Source of the DNA: Acrasis kona
Lineage: Eukaryota; Heterolobosea; Eutetramitea; Acrasida; Acrasidae
DNA length: 64,000 bases
NCBI GenBank assembly: GCA_026419775.2
Contig: JAOPGA020001095.1
Span: 19,049-83,048, forward strand
Direction of reading: 5' to 3'
Shown here: positions 11,001 through 19,527 of the stretch, one piece after another
Position numbering within the stretch: position 1 is the first letter of the stretch
Layout of the letters: every line of letters starts with the position of its first letter
The notes under the pieces: model-generated
Told to the model about the DNA's origin: nothing
Seen by the model: the letters and a program-made list of their open reading frames with translations, nothing else
Databases searched by the model: none
Program-made: the position numbers and the translations under genes

Positions 11001-12083
11001 ATGTCCCGCAAGCAAACACGATTATCGCTACCAAACACCACGATCGTATATATCATCGAGTATGCATGTGCGGACGCCAAGGTGTTGTCCTCCCTCGAAA
11101 TTACATGCAAATTTTGCCGCTCGGTCATAACAAACAACCATATAACGAATAACAACCAAGATACAAATCGTGTAATACCGTGGAGAGAATGTTTTAAACA
11201 CAATTTTAGAGACCGTTACGAGTGGATACTGGGGAAGTGTACGAATCGAATACCGCCCGTTTTGGACGCTAACACTTGGAAACAGCATTATCAAATGGAA
11301 ATAAAAGGCTTGGATTTGGAGAGTAGAATGTTAATAGAAACTGCCCCTTACAATGTAGACCAATACATGGCCGCTAGAAGCAGTGACCTTTTAGAATATT
11401 CAAAAACCGGTAAATATTTCTCGCAACCAAGCATTTTAGTACTCGGAGATCAGCACGTCGGCAAATCAAGCTTTGTAAGACAATTCGCTCACGGACAGTT
11501 TTATAACTTTGGAGGCCTTCTGCCGACGGACCATCAACACACCATACTTTTAAAAGACGACATTAAACTAAGCAGCAGCTCAATCGATTACGTTTGGTTA
11601 CATTTAATGGACTCACAACACAGCTCTTGCGTCAAGGAGCCTACGGAGGGGAATTGGCCTCGCACCAACCATTGGGTCCGTGGTAAGGGAGAAATACTCG
11701 CCGCGGACGCCTACATTATACTGTTCGACATTACTAGACTAAATACATTACAATACATTGAAGCCTGCCTAGAACGAATCATGTCGTGGAGACATGCTAC
11801 ATCGCATGATCAAATTCCGGTCGTCATCGTGGCGAACAAGAGGGACCAAGTGTATTGGGAAAAGTCATTTGACGAAGAGGCTTTGAAAAAAAAGGTTAAC
11901 GATAAATATCATCAAGCCTATCCTTTTTGTGTTATATCGTGTAAGATACGTGACGAAGTTGACAAGACTGTTCGGCAAGTGATACAAGTTTATAGAGAGA
12001 CCAAGAAGAGAAATGGATTTCAATATTCCAATCATCAACTGGGTCGTGTACAAAAACTAACTGGAATGATTAAATTATTTTAA
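11001..12083 (+). CDS. F-box-like/Ras-superfamily GTPase fusion protein
   Basis: A single-exon 360-residue protein. Residues about 8-75 look like an F-box (LPNTTIVYIIEYACADAKVL, then an aromatic block WRECFKHNF). Residues 143-340 form a small-GTPase domain: P-loop GDQHVGKSS (149-157), the beta3 position reading LHLMDSQHSS instead of DTAGQ, the base motif NKRD (279-282) and SCK in place of SAK. The switch II DxxG glycine is missing and a 25-residue insertion follows it, so GTP hydrolysis is probably altered or lost. The C-terminus has no CAAX or Cys pair for prenylation. A plausible role is nucleotide-controlled substrate recognition for an SCF ubiquitin ligase, but that is inference. The GTPase fold is clear; the F-box call is moderate. 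Confidence 0.75.
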   Translation: MSRKQTRLSLPNTTIVYIIEYACADAKVLSSLEITCKFCRSVITNNHITNNNQDTNRVIPWRECFKHNFRDRYEWILGKCTNRIPPVLDANTWKQHYQMEIKGLDLESRMLIETAPYNVDQYMAARSSDLLEYSKTGKYFSQPSILVLGDQHVGKSSFVRQFAHGQFYNFGGLLPTDHQHTILLKDDIKLSSSSIDYVWLHLMDSQHSSCVKEPTEGNWPRTNHWVRGKGEILAADAYIILFDITRLNTLQYIEACLERIMSWRHATSHDQIPVVIVANKRDQVYWEKSFDEEALKKKVNDKYHQAYPFCVISCKIRDEVDKTVRQVIQVYRETKKRNGFQYSNHQLGRVQKLTGMIKLF

Positions 12084-12130
12084 TGTTTATTGATGTGAGT
12101 GGCAACGATTTTTTTGTCTTTGAAGCAATT

Positions 12131-13573
12131 TTATATTTTATTCCTCAAATTGAGAAAAGTTGTATACAGCTCTTCAGCTCTGTCATCCACATCAGCGCAA
12201 ACTCCCTTTGCGTTGGTGACATAAGAAAATGTGACACCTGTTTTAGCATCCCACAACAACAATGAACCACCAAGTCCGAACCAACCAGTTGCATTCAAGA
12301 AGGTGCTAAACCCACCATAAGTGTACGTAAAGTTTCTGTTAAATGTGAGGTCGTGATAAGCCCCTGCAACTTTATTCGCCCTGCGAATTATTTTAGGATT
12401 CTTAATTAATTTGATCCCATCAACTGCTTCACCATCCAGGGACATGGTGTGTGCGATTTTAGCAATAGAGTGCGCATTTGAGAACCCATTGGCAGAGAGC
12501 ATAGACCTAACGCTTCTGTAGTGTTTACTGTCAAGATAATCCAAAGTAAAGCCTTCGAAAATAGGGGCAGCCTTGGCAAATTCAGAAGACGAGTTTAGGT
12601 AAGTCAACATTGTTTCCCTCCCATGAAGCACAGGAAGAAAAGGAATATTAAAAAACATTCTTGGGACGATTTTTATAAGAATTTTATACATTGGGTATTC
12701 ATAAAAGGGACTGTACCGATCTTCTTGATGCTCCGGAAGACCATAACTAAACTCGACATTTAATTTTGAGGCAATTTCATCCTGCATGAATTGATTGGCA
12801 TCACGATGCAAAGGATCAACTCTTCTAATCAGTTCATTCAAATAAAATCCTGATGAACTAATGTGATATGCTGTTTTACGCTCTCCACCGAAGCAGTGGC
12901 TCTGGTTTGAAAGAAATGTAGCAAGTTGGTTTATTTTATCTTCGGCCAGCAGCGAATATGGTATGAGTGGATTTAAAAATGTCAACCCTCCTGACTACAT
13001 TTTGTTAGTAATTAAATTATTAACGCCATACATGTTGCAGAAGGTCTGTTACTGTAACGTTCTCTTTGTTGTTTACGGCAAATTCTGGCCAGTATGAGGC
13101 AATAGGTTCATCGTAGTTTAAGTGCCCTCTATCAACGAGTATTGCTATTATAATGTTTGTCTTTTAAATGTTAGTAATTGAGTGAATCAATTTTACTATT
13201 GCTTTCCCGACAGAAAATACATTTTGAAGTCCTTCTCTAATGGGTTTGTCTTTTTTTCCCTTGATGTGACCTCCACACAAATTTACAACTTCGATACCAC
13301 GATCTGTTATGCTTGATTGTGAGAATTTCTGAATGAATACATACCAAATATCGATATACATGATGCCATATCCCTTCCTTGATCAAATATATTTTGATAT
13401 TTTAATTTTAAAGATTCATACTTCTCATTTGTGTATCCCTCTACTTCCACCAGATCTGGGCAGCTTACCCCAAGCAGAGTACAGAAGGGAGAATGAAAAT
13501 TTCCACCTTCTATTACTGCATAAAGTAGAACAGCAACAAAACAGAGTGATATTTGAAGCCCTATCCGTAACAT
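12131..13573 (-). CDS. Secreted serine beta-lactamase-like (LACTB/esterase-type) protein
   Basis: Four exons (13573-13345, 13303-13197, 13160-13032, 12994-12131; introns 41, 36 and 37 nt) give 442 residues in one frame. An N-terminal hydrophobic stretch (LQISLCFVAVLLYAVIEGG) is a signal peptide or anchor. The class C beta-lactamase/esterase fold shows IFDRGIEVVNLCGG, the nucleophile motif FSVGK (SxxK), AILVDRGHLNYDEPIASYWPEF, HSGGLTF, and the second motif region YHISSSGFYLNELIRRV. Near the end, GWFGLGGSLLLWDAKTGVTF matches the final conserved block. Such eukaryotic proteins are usually esterases or peptidases rather than antibiotic hydrolases; the substrate is unknown. The downstream 3' end converges on the GTPase gene with a 47-bp gap. 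Confidence 0.85.
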
Positions 13574-13775
13574 TACAATTTTTAAAATTATGTTTTGTTG
13601 TTTTACAAAGAGCTAAAGTAATGAAAAAATTTATCGATCATGGGGTTATAATGGTAAAGAAATCATTTTTAAACCTATTTCAAACACAGGAGCCATGCAT
13701 CGTGAAAATATTGGATAAGTTAGGTCGCAAGTCCAAGCATCATCATGATGTTGGCACGGAACACAAGTTGACCTC

Positions 13776-14030
13776 ATGATGGTCATGAAAAACTCATTCG
13801 TAAAGACTTTTCACGCGAGAGACCCAGTGCGCCCAGAGTGTTCTTTCTTTGTTGGCCCTACACAGTAGAACTCCAATCACCTCCTTCCTGTTATCGAAAG
13901 AGGAGGACATGTTATACTTTTGGCACCAAGTTCAAGCGGTAAAACAACAAGAGTCTTGTCTCTAAAAGATCAATTAAACGCCACAGGCAAATATTATTGC
14001 ATCTACATTGTCGCATCATCCATTCCTTAA
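13776..14030 (+). pseudogene. Degraded P-loop NTPase fragment
   Basis: An ATG at 13776 opens a frame reading FHARDPVRPECSFFVGPTQ, interrupted by TAG at 13866-13868, then continuing in the same frame with VIERGGHVILLAPSSSGKTT (Walker A) and RVLSLKDQLNATG..YYCIYI, ending at TAA 14028-14030. The Walker A and following helix are well preserved, but the rest of an ATPase domain is absent. I recall similar sequences in large protist and fungal families of Crinkler-like or SAM-linked ATPases; that link is inference. One stop plus truncation argues for a pseudogene. Confidence 0.6.
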
Positions 14031-14405
14031 CGAATAATATTTTCGAGAGTAGAACAATCACGCCGCAATTCATCGTCGGATCCGTCATAAATCTAAGCCA
14101 TTATCGCTTGATGTGAAACAACAATATCCTTCTCTTTGGCCTACTGCGGTTTCGATAGAAACAATGTCGTTGTCACATCCATTTCATTTCATTATTCCTT
14201 GAAACTCTGACTTAATTTCGTATTTTCGTATCCTTTACCGACGGTAAAAGGCCACTAAAGTGTAATGTCACATCATATCTGTTTTACAAGCACGCACAAT
14301 TCTATACTGATTGGGCATGTCAGATGTTAGACATTTGAAAGGTTTGATTACAATAACAAAGCTTAGGAAGACAATAAGAACAATATGTCAGTGAAAGTAA
14401 CAAGT

Positions 14406-14890
14406 TTATTTCTTCTTTTCAAGACGTTTCAGACTTTCACGTAGTCTCTCCATGTATTTTGCTTCCTTCTCCGGATTTGATTCCATGACAGGAAAATGTA
14501 TTTTGGGTAGTACAATGTTGTTCGGATTGGGTGCTTGTTTGACGTTGTTTGTGCCTAATTTCATCTGTCTTTTTGTCGCTCGCACGCATCTTGCCATAGT
14601 GTCTCCCTCAGAAGTAGGAACAGTCCTTCCGGTTGCANTGTCTATGGCAGTAACAGGCACCTCATGGTAGCAAAGTTTGGTAATTGTTGGTTTACCCTGT
14701 ACTTTTTTGCTCTGTTGCAGGTACACTGTTAGGGGAAAAGCCAGTCGAGTTTCGTATTTTTAATGGCAGTGTCGGTGTTGACATCGGCAGATGTAGCGAA
14801 TTCACCGAAGATGTTCCTAAACTGTTGTTCTATCTTTTTCCATTTTGATATATTGTCTTTCTCAACCAAATTAGCCAAAATAAATAATTT
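14406..14890 (-). pseudogene. Unrecognised gene remnant containing an ambiguous base
   Basis: The minus strand is open from a TAA near 14762 down to 14406, encoding about 118 residues ending MERLRESLKRLEKKK, but there is no ATG before an internal MARCVRAT. A different frame immediately upstream (about 14880-14745) reads like real protein (NIFGEFATSADVNTDTAIK, then TKLDWLFP) and ends in TAA exactly where the lower frame begins. A splice acceptor-like tract lies at the overlap, so this could be a two-exon gene or a frameshifted remnant. One base (14638) is N. I do not recognise the family. Confidence 0.4.
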
Positions 14891-14977
14891 TTTTACAAAA
14901 CGAGCAAAGTTTGGAATACAGGAGTACTTTTATTTTTGATTCACTTGCTCGACCTCCGACGATACTAGTTCCTGAAA

Positions 14978-15384
14978 ATGCGTAGTGTCCCAACATTTAG
15001 AGTTACTACCTATTTAACAAGAAAGCAGTTGCTTGCACTGTTAATAGATGATTTAATTCTTGGTATGAAGAATGGCTACTACGTTTATCATGCAGGACTT
15101 GGGAGTATGTTAGAATCAAGATCAACTTGTCATTTGTTATTGCTGACATGCCCGAGAGAAATGATTTGTGCTCAATGATCGCACCCAACGCAAACAACGG
15201 ATGCTACAAATGTCATTGTCCACATGATAGTTACCACATGACGTTCAAACAAATCAAAGCAGAAAACGCAAATGCAATGAATCGTAGGAAGCATGAGGAC
15301 CGAAATGTTGATGAACAGGGACTCACGGCTCGGGACTACAAGACTCCTGAAAACTCATTCAATCGAATCAAGTCTATTAAGTAG
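14978..15384 (+). pseudogene. Broken DNA-transposon transposase fragment
   Basis: Two overlapping frames read as one protein after a frameshift near 15110: first DDLILGMKNGYYVYHAGLG, then EYVRIKINLSFVIADMPERN, continuing with DLCSMIAPNANNGCYKCHCP. The pattern (receptive VR..L..IIADMPER, a middle segment, then GC.KC) is what I know from cut-and-paste transposases annotated as transposase-domain proteins in fungi and protists. The protein continues to SIK* at 15384. No terminal inverted repeats were identified. It is best read as a decayed transposon remnant. Confidence 0.55.
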
Positions 15385-15551
15385 CCGAAGAAGCTGCTCC
15401 AGCGCAAACAGATCCGAAGACTTTGAGTACATTCTCAGTCAATGAGGTGTGTTTGTGGCTTCAACAATCTGGATCAGAACCATTCCTTTCATATATATAT
15501 GATAAACCAATTTATGTTATAATTAATTACACTAAAGTGACCACGTCGTGA
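15381..15551 (+). pseudogene. SAM-like domain fragment
   Basis: The frame starting at 15381 (not with ATG) reads TLSTFSVNEVCLWLQQSGSE before losing similarity; this looks like the first half of a sterile alpha motif (the W/F-S-V-x-x-V-x-x-W-L pattern). It ends at TGA 15549-15551. No complete SAM domain or gene surrounds it. Call is tentative. Confidence 0.35.
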
Positions 15552-16273
15552 CGCTAAAGCCTCACTCCTTACAAACCTATTAACATAGTCATTGGAACAT
15601 ATATCTGAAAACTAAAAACATTAACTTACTGACTTAACAATGCATTGACCACGTCATGCACAAACTGTATTTTGACTTTAATAAACAAACGCTTTACTCT
15701 TATACCTGTAATGGTTTAGGAGGGCACAAGTCATTCAAAAGTGTCATTTAGTAAAAACATTTTTATTGTTTCTCAATCAAGAGAACACACGGTCTGTTCA
15801 CAACAATCTACCAACCACAAACTTATTCACTAAACCAGCCGCGATGACCCACAACTTATGATGCTCCCTTTGTACCTCCTTGATATCTGTTTTATATGAC
15901 CTATAAGTGTACTTGCAGACTTTCCACATTTTAATGTACAAAACCTTCACCTTACTTTTTAGGGGACGAGGTGTTTTATGATTTTCGTTGTCTAATGACT
16001 TCTAATACTTTTGACTAGATCTCTTGATCTTACGTCTTGTGTTGTCGATAAAAATGCAAGAAAATTTGGTCAAATAAACCCGTCAAACGAAGTGACAACA
16101 AAACCAAAATGATCTCATCGATTTTTATAATCGTTCGCGTACAACTGAATCCGCCAGATCAGCGAAAGGGGTATAATTTGGAATTACGGTTGTTATTATA
16201 AGTAGCTAAATACAAAATAAATGTTGTTGATAACACTTCAAGAACAATAGATTGACAACAAATCATGGTACAT
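15552..16273. other. Gene-free AT-rich spacer
   Basis: About 720 bp with no credible coding segment, tRNA or long repeat. It continues the degraded region that begins near 13.6 kb and ends at the stop codon of the desulfurase-TtcA gene. Confidence 0.5.
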
Positions 16274-19200
16274 TTATTTCTTTGGTAACTGAATTCCTCT
16301 TCTCATCAATTCCTGTACCAACGCATCCGTGTCAACCTTTCTCAACATTTCAACAGTGCTTGGAGTCCTCCTCTTATGTTCGTGATCCTTTCCTTTCTTC
16401 GTGACCTGCTGCTTCTCCTCTTCCTCTTCCTTCTCCTCCACAACATCAACCTCCACCTTCTCCTCCACCTGCTGCTCCTTTTGTTCATCGCTCTTCTTGT
16501 ATTTATTTTCGCTCCTCTTGAATTTTTTATGGCCATCAACAATCATGTCCTTATCCATCAATGGTCTCATGGCCTGTTGAATGCTATAAAACAAATGAGG
16601 ATACAAGTGCTCTTGATTACTCAACAAGGTCTTTACTCTAGCTCTCTCCTTTGGAATTTCGAAACAAGCAGGGCAGTTCTCGTTAATAACGGGCAACACT
16701 TGTTCCTGAGCAAAAATCTTCAAATCCTTTTCTCTAACGTACACCAAGGGACGTATCACTCTCAAATCTCCCTCGTCGATGGTGTAATGAGCCTTCATGG
16801 TGCGCAAGAATCCATTATGGAATATGCTCATCATGAAGCTCTCTGCCAAATCGTCAATGTGTTGACCTAGCGCCAGCACGTTATATCCTTCTCTTCTGGC
16901 AGTGTTGTAGAGAATACCTCTCTTCATTCGGCTGCACCAACTACAAATACTAGTGGCCTGGCAGTCCTTCGCCACTTCGATAATGTTTTGACTCTCGAAA
17001 AAATAAGGCACGCCCAACTTTGCAAGGTACTTTTTAAGTGGAGATGGATCGTATGCATCAGTTTGTGGATCCACGGTACATGCTCCAAATTCAAAATTGA
17101 CCATACCTGTTCTCTGCAAGTTCTTTAGACAATGTAACAATGTAAGAGAATCCTTTCCACCAGATAATCCCAATAAAATTCGATCGCCATCTTTGATCAT
17201 TTCAAACTCTTTGATGGCCTTTTTCATGGGGGTCATTATTTTTTTGGCAGGTACCTTCGGCCAAAGTGTTAATTTGTTCTTTTTAGATGGTTGAGTGGGA
17301 ACGTCAGCCATCATTGGTTGTGGCGATTCTTCTTGTTTGTCGTTGACTGTGTATTCGTTATCGTCATATAAATCCAATTCTTGCGGAACGCATATATTCT
17401 CTACAGGTGTTAATTCTAGTGGAGAAGATGATGGATAAGTCTTTGGAATAAACACAAATGGTCTGTTGCTCTTTGTGTTATTGATTAATTGTCGATAAGC
17501 TTCGCTAGGGTACAAGAACCATCTTAGGCGATCCGAATCTACGCTTTGATGTAATAAATTAGATTGTTCCGGCACGGTATTTGCGTTCGATACTTGATTC
17601 AACAACAACAAGGCTTCCTTCTTGTAAGCATCGTATTGTTTGTGCTTTTGGTTGGCTGCAATTTGTTGATTAACTGGTTGTCTATAAGTCATCTTTCCAT
17701 CTTGATAACTAACGTTACTTAACCAACGACGAGTCGAGAACTTCTTGTTATTAATGTGATACCACTCGCCTGTTTCTGGATAAAATGTATATTGTGGTAA
17801 AAACTTCCATGCATGTTCACAAGCGAATGAAATGGCCCACAACACGTAATCCACTGTTTCTTGATCGAAAAAGTAGTTCAGATTGATTCTGGTGAAACCA
17901 GGTCTCAAGAATTCTTGTTCGTTATTGTTTTTTACGTCTTGGAACAGTAATTCCTTTTCGAAGCTCTTTGCTAGCGGTTGGTCCATTCCTAATAGACGTA
18001 ATCCATAAGGACCTGCACATGCACATCCTCCTCTCGTTTGAATACCGAACAAATCGTTCAAGAAGATGCTCACGAATCCATAGTGTAAGTATTGAGTGTC
18101 GTGCTTGATTAGGAACGAAAAGATTGGTAATTTGTCGTGATGGGTGGGACCCAAGAGTACCAAATTGGGATTTTGTACTAGTTTTTCGGTAGCGCGTTGA
18201 GTTAGCGAGCGCTCCGCTTTTGTAATGTAATCATCTCCTACTGCTTTTTTTAATTGAAAGATTAAACCCGTGCGCACGCTTCCGACGATGCTCGGAGTGC
18301 CTCCTTCTTCTCTTTCATACTTTTTCTTCAAGTAGGTATGATCGTCGTCGGTGACGAAGAATACGGTACCACCACCTGGATGTTGTGGTTTCTTTTCGTT
18401 CAAGAACATGTGCTTCTTGACGATCAGTACACCAGGCGTTTCTACGCCTCCGATGAATTTATGAGGAGAGAAGAAGATTGCATCCTTTCTGGCATCAACG
18501 TGTTCGTGATCGTCGCTCTCTTGTGATTTGATGTTTGGATTCATGTCAATGTTTACATAGGGCGCGGCACATGCATAATCCCAAACTGCGAATGCTTTGT
18601 ATTTGTGAAGCAGGATGGTGATTCCGATGGTGTCGCTTAGAATACCGGTAATGTTGCTGGCGGCGCTGAATGCTCCGATGAGTAGGGTGCCTTCTAGATT
18701 GGAATGTTCCTTGAGTTGACTCTCCAAGTGAGCAACGTCAATGTGACCTTGAGATGTCTCCTTGATGTTGACGACCTTGATTACATTTCTTGATTCACGC
18801 CATGGCAGAATGTTGGAATGGTGCTCGTATGGACCGACGAACACTATTGCTTTTTGGCCTCCTTCTGCATCCAGGTTCAACAAGTGGATGAGCTTGTTGA
18901 GTGCTGAGGTGGAACCACTACCGGTAAAAAGTAAAATGTCCTTCTTGGAGCAGTTGGTGTTGTTGCGCACGATTTGTCTTGATTCAAGGCGGAACAAACT
19001 AGATTGATACCCAGTGACCGAAGTCGAGGTGTGTGTATTGGCGTACATTGTTAACACCTGAGACCTCACATAGTCTTCAATAAAAGTAAGGGCTCTTCCA
19101 CTAGCCACATAATCGCAATATGTGACCATTCTGTATCCGAATGGCGATTTGAACATTTCATTGTCTCCTATGATTGAATCTTGAATGTGTCTGACGAGTT

Positions 19201-19348
19201 GTTCCCTCTTGTCTTGCGTGTATTCGATATCTTGTTGGCCTTCCTGTTCATCGATAATATCGTCCAGGCGGAAGAACTTTCTGGAACCCAGCTTCTGCTT
19301 GACAACATCAACAGACATCTTCAATTTCACAAACGTATCGAACTTCAA
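16274..19348 (-). CDS. Cysteine desulfurase-like aminotransferase V fused to TtcA-type tRNA thiolase
   Basis: An intronless 1024-residue protein. Residues about 65-515 are a class V aminotransferase: GSGSTSALNKL (143-153), HHSNILPWRE (176-185), the PLP Lys297 in FFSPHKFIGG, GTPSIVGSVRTG (350-361) and a Cys-bearing loop RGGCACAGPYG (439-449), the place of the catalytic Cys in desulfurases. After a linker (about 540-690), residues 700-930 are a PP-loop ATP pyrophosphatase of the TtcA family: SGGKDS (729-734), CSWCSRMKRG with a CxxC (802/805), ALGQHIDDLAESF, IRPLVYVREKD, and CPAC (892/895) in place of the third Fe-S ligand. TtcA makes 2-thiocytidine-32 in tRNA using sulfur delivered by a desulfurase; here both steps seem joined. 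The tail is Glu/Lys-rich. Start: first ATG; a second at residue 11 is possible. Confidence 0.88.
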   Translation of the reverse strand: MKFDTFVKLKMSVDVVKQKLGSRKFFRLDDIIDEQEGQQDIEYTQDKREQLVRHIQDSIIGDNEMFKSPFGYRMVTYCDYVASGRALTFIEDYVRSQVLTMYANTHTSTSVTGYQSSLFRLESRQIVRNNTNCSKKDILLFTGSGSTSALNKLIHLLNLDAEGGQKAIVFVGPYEHHSNILPWRESRNVIKVVNIKETSQGHIDVAHLESQLKEHSNLEGTLLIGAFSAASNITGILSDTIGITILLHKYKAFAVWDYACAAPYVNIDMNPNIKSQESDDHEHVDARKDAIFFSPHKFIGGVETPGVLIVKKHMFLNEKKPQHPGGGTVFFVTDDDHTYLKKKYEREEGGTPSIVGSVRTGLIFQLKKAVGDDYITKAERSLTQRATEKLVQNPNLVLLGPTHHDKLPIFSFLIKHDTQYLHYGFVSIFLNDLFGIQTRGGCACAGPYGLRLLGMDQPLAKSFEKELLFQDVKNNNEQEFLRPGFTRINLNYFFDQETVDYVLWAISFACEHAWKFLPQYTFYPETGEWYHINNKKFSTRRWLSNVSYQDGKMTYRQPVNQQIAANQKHKQYDAYKKEALLLLNQVSNANTVPEQSNLLHQSVDSDRLRWFLYPSEAYRQLINNTKSNRPFVFIPKTYPSSSPLELTPVENICVPQELDLYDDNEYTVNDKQEESPQPMMADVPTQPSKKNKLTLWPKVPAKKIMTPMKKAIKEFEMIKDGDRILLGLSGGKDSLTLLHCLKNLQRTGMVNFEFGACTVDPQTDAYDPSPLKKYLAKLGVPYFFESQNIIEVAKDCQATSICSWCSRMKRGILYNTARREGYNVLALGQHIDDLAESFMMSIFHNGFLRTMKAHYTIDEGDLRVIRPLVYVREKDLKIFAQEQVLPVINENCPACFEIPKERARVKTLLSNQEHLYPHLFYSIQQAMRPLMDKDMIVDGHKKFKRSENKYKKSDEQKEQQVEEKVEVDVVEEKEEEEEKQQVTKKGKDHEHKRRTPSTVEMLRKVDTDALVQELMRRGIQLPKK

Positions 19349-19527
19349 ATATTGTAAATTATCCGCACTTCAATTGAAGCGACCACACACGCGACTTCAT
19401 ATCGAAGACCAATATAAGAAGACTTGAGATAATAAATAAAATCATGTTTATTATATTACATATTTTGTAGGCTTAATCAACATACATTTTGTGCACTGTA
19501 CAATTTTTCCGTTGGTTTCATTTACAC

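Noticed and set aside
12131-13573. Antibiotic-resistance gene
   Set aside because: Intron-containing eukaryotic gene of the LACTB/esterase type; no evidence of drug hydrolysis.
13866-13868. TAG as a recoded sense codon in the P-loop fragment
   Set aside because: All intact genes use TAA, TAG and TGA as stops, and the fragment lacks the rest of its domain.
14452-14670. Plus-strand ORF with transmembrane-like residues
   Set aside because: Contains the ambiguous base, lies opposite the minus-strand remnant and has no similarity to a known family.
16376-16870. Plus-strand Leu-rich ORF that looks like a membrane protein
   Set aside because: Shadow of the Glu/Lys-rich tail of the desulfurase-TtcA gene on the other strand.
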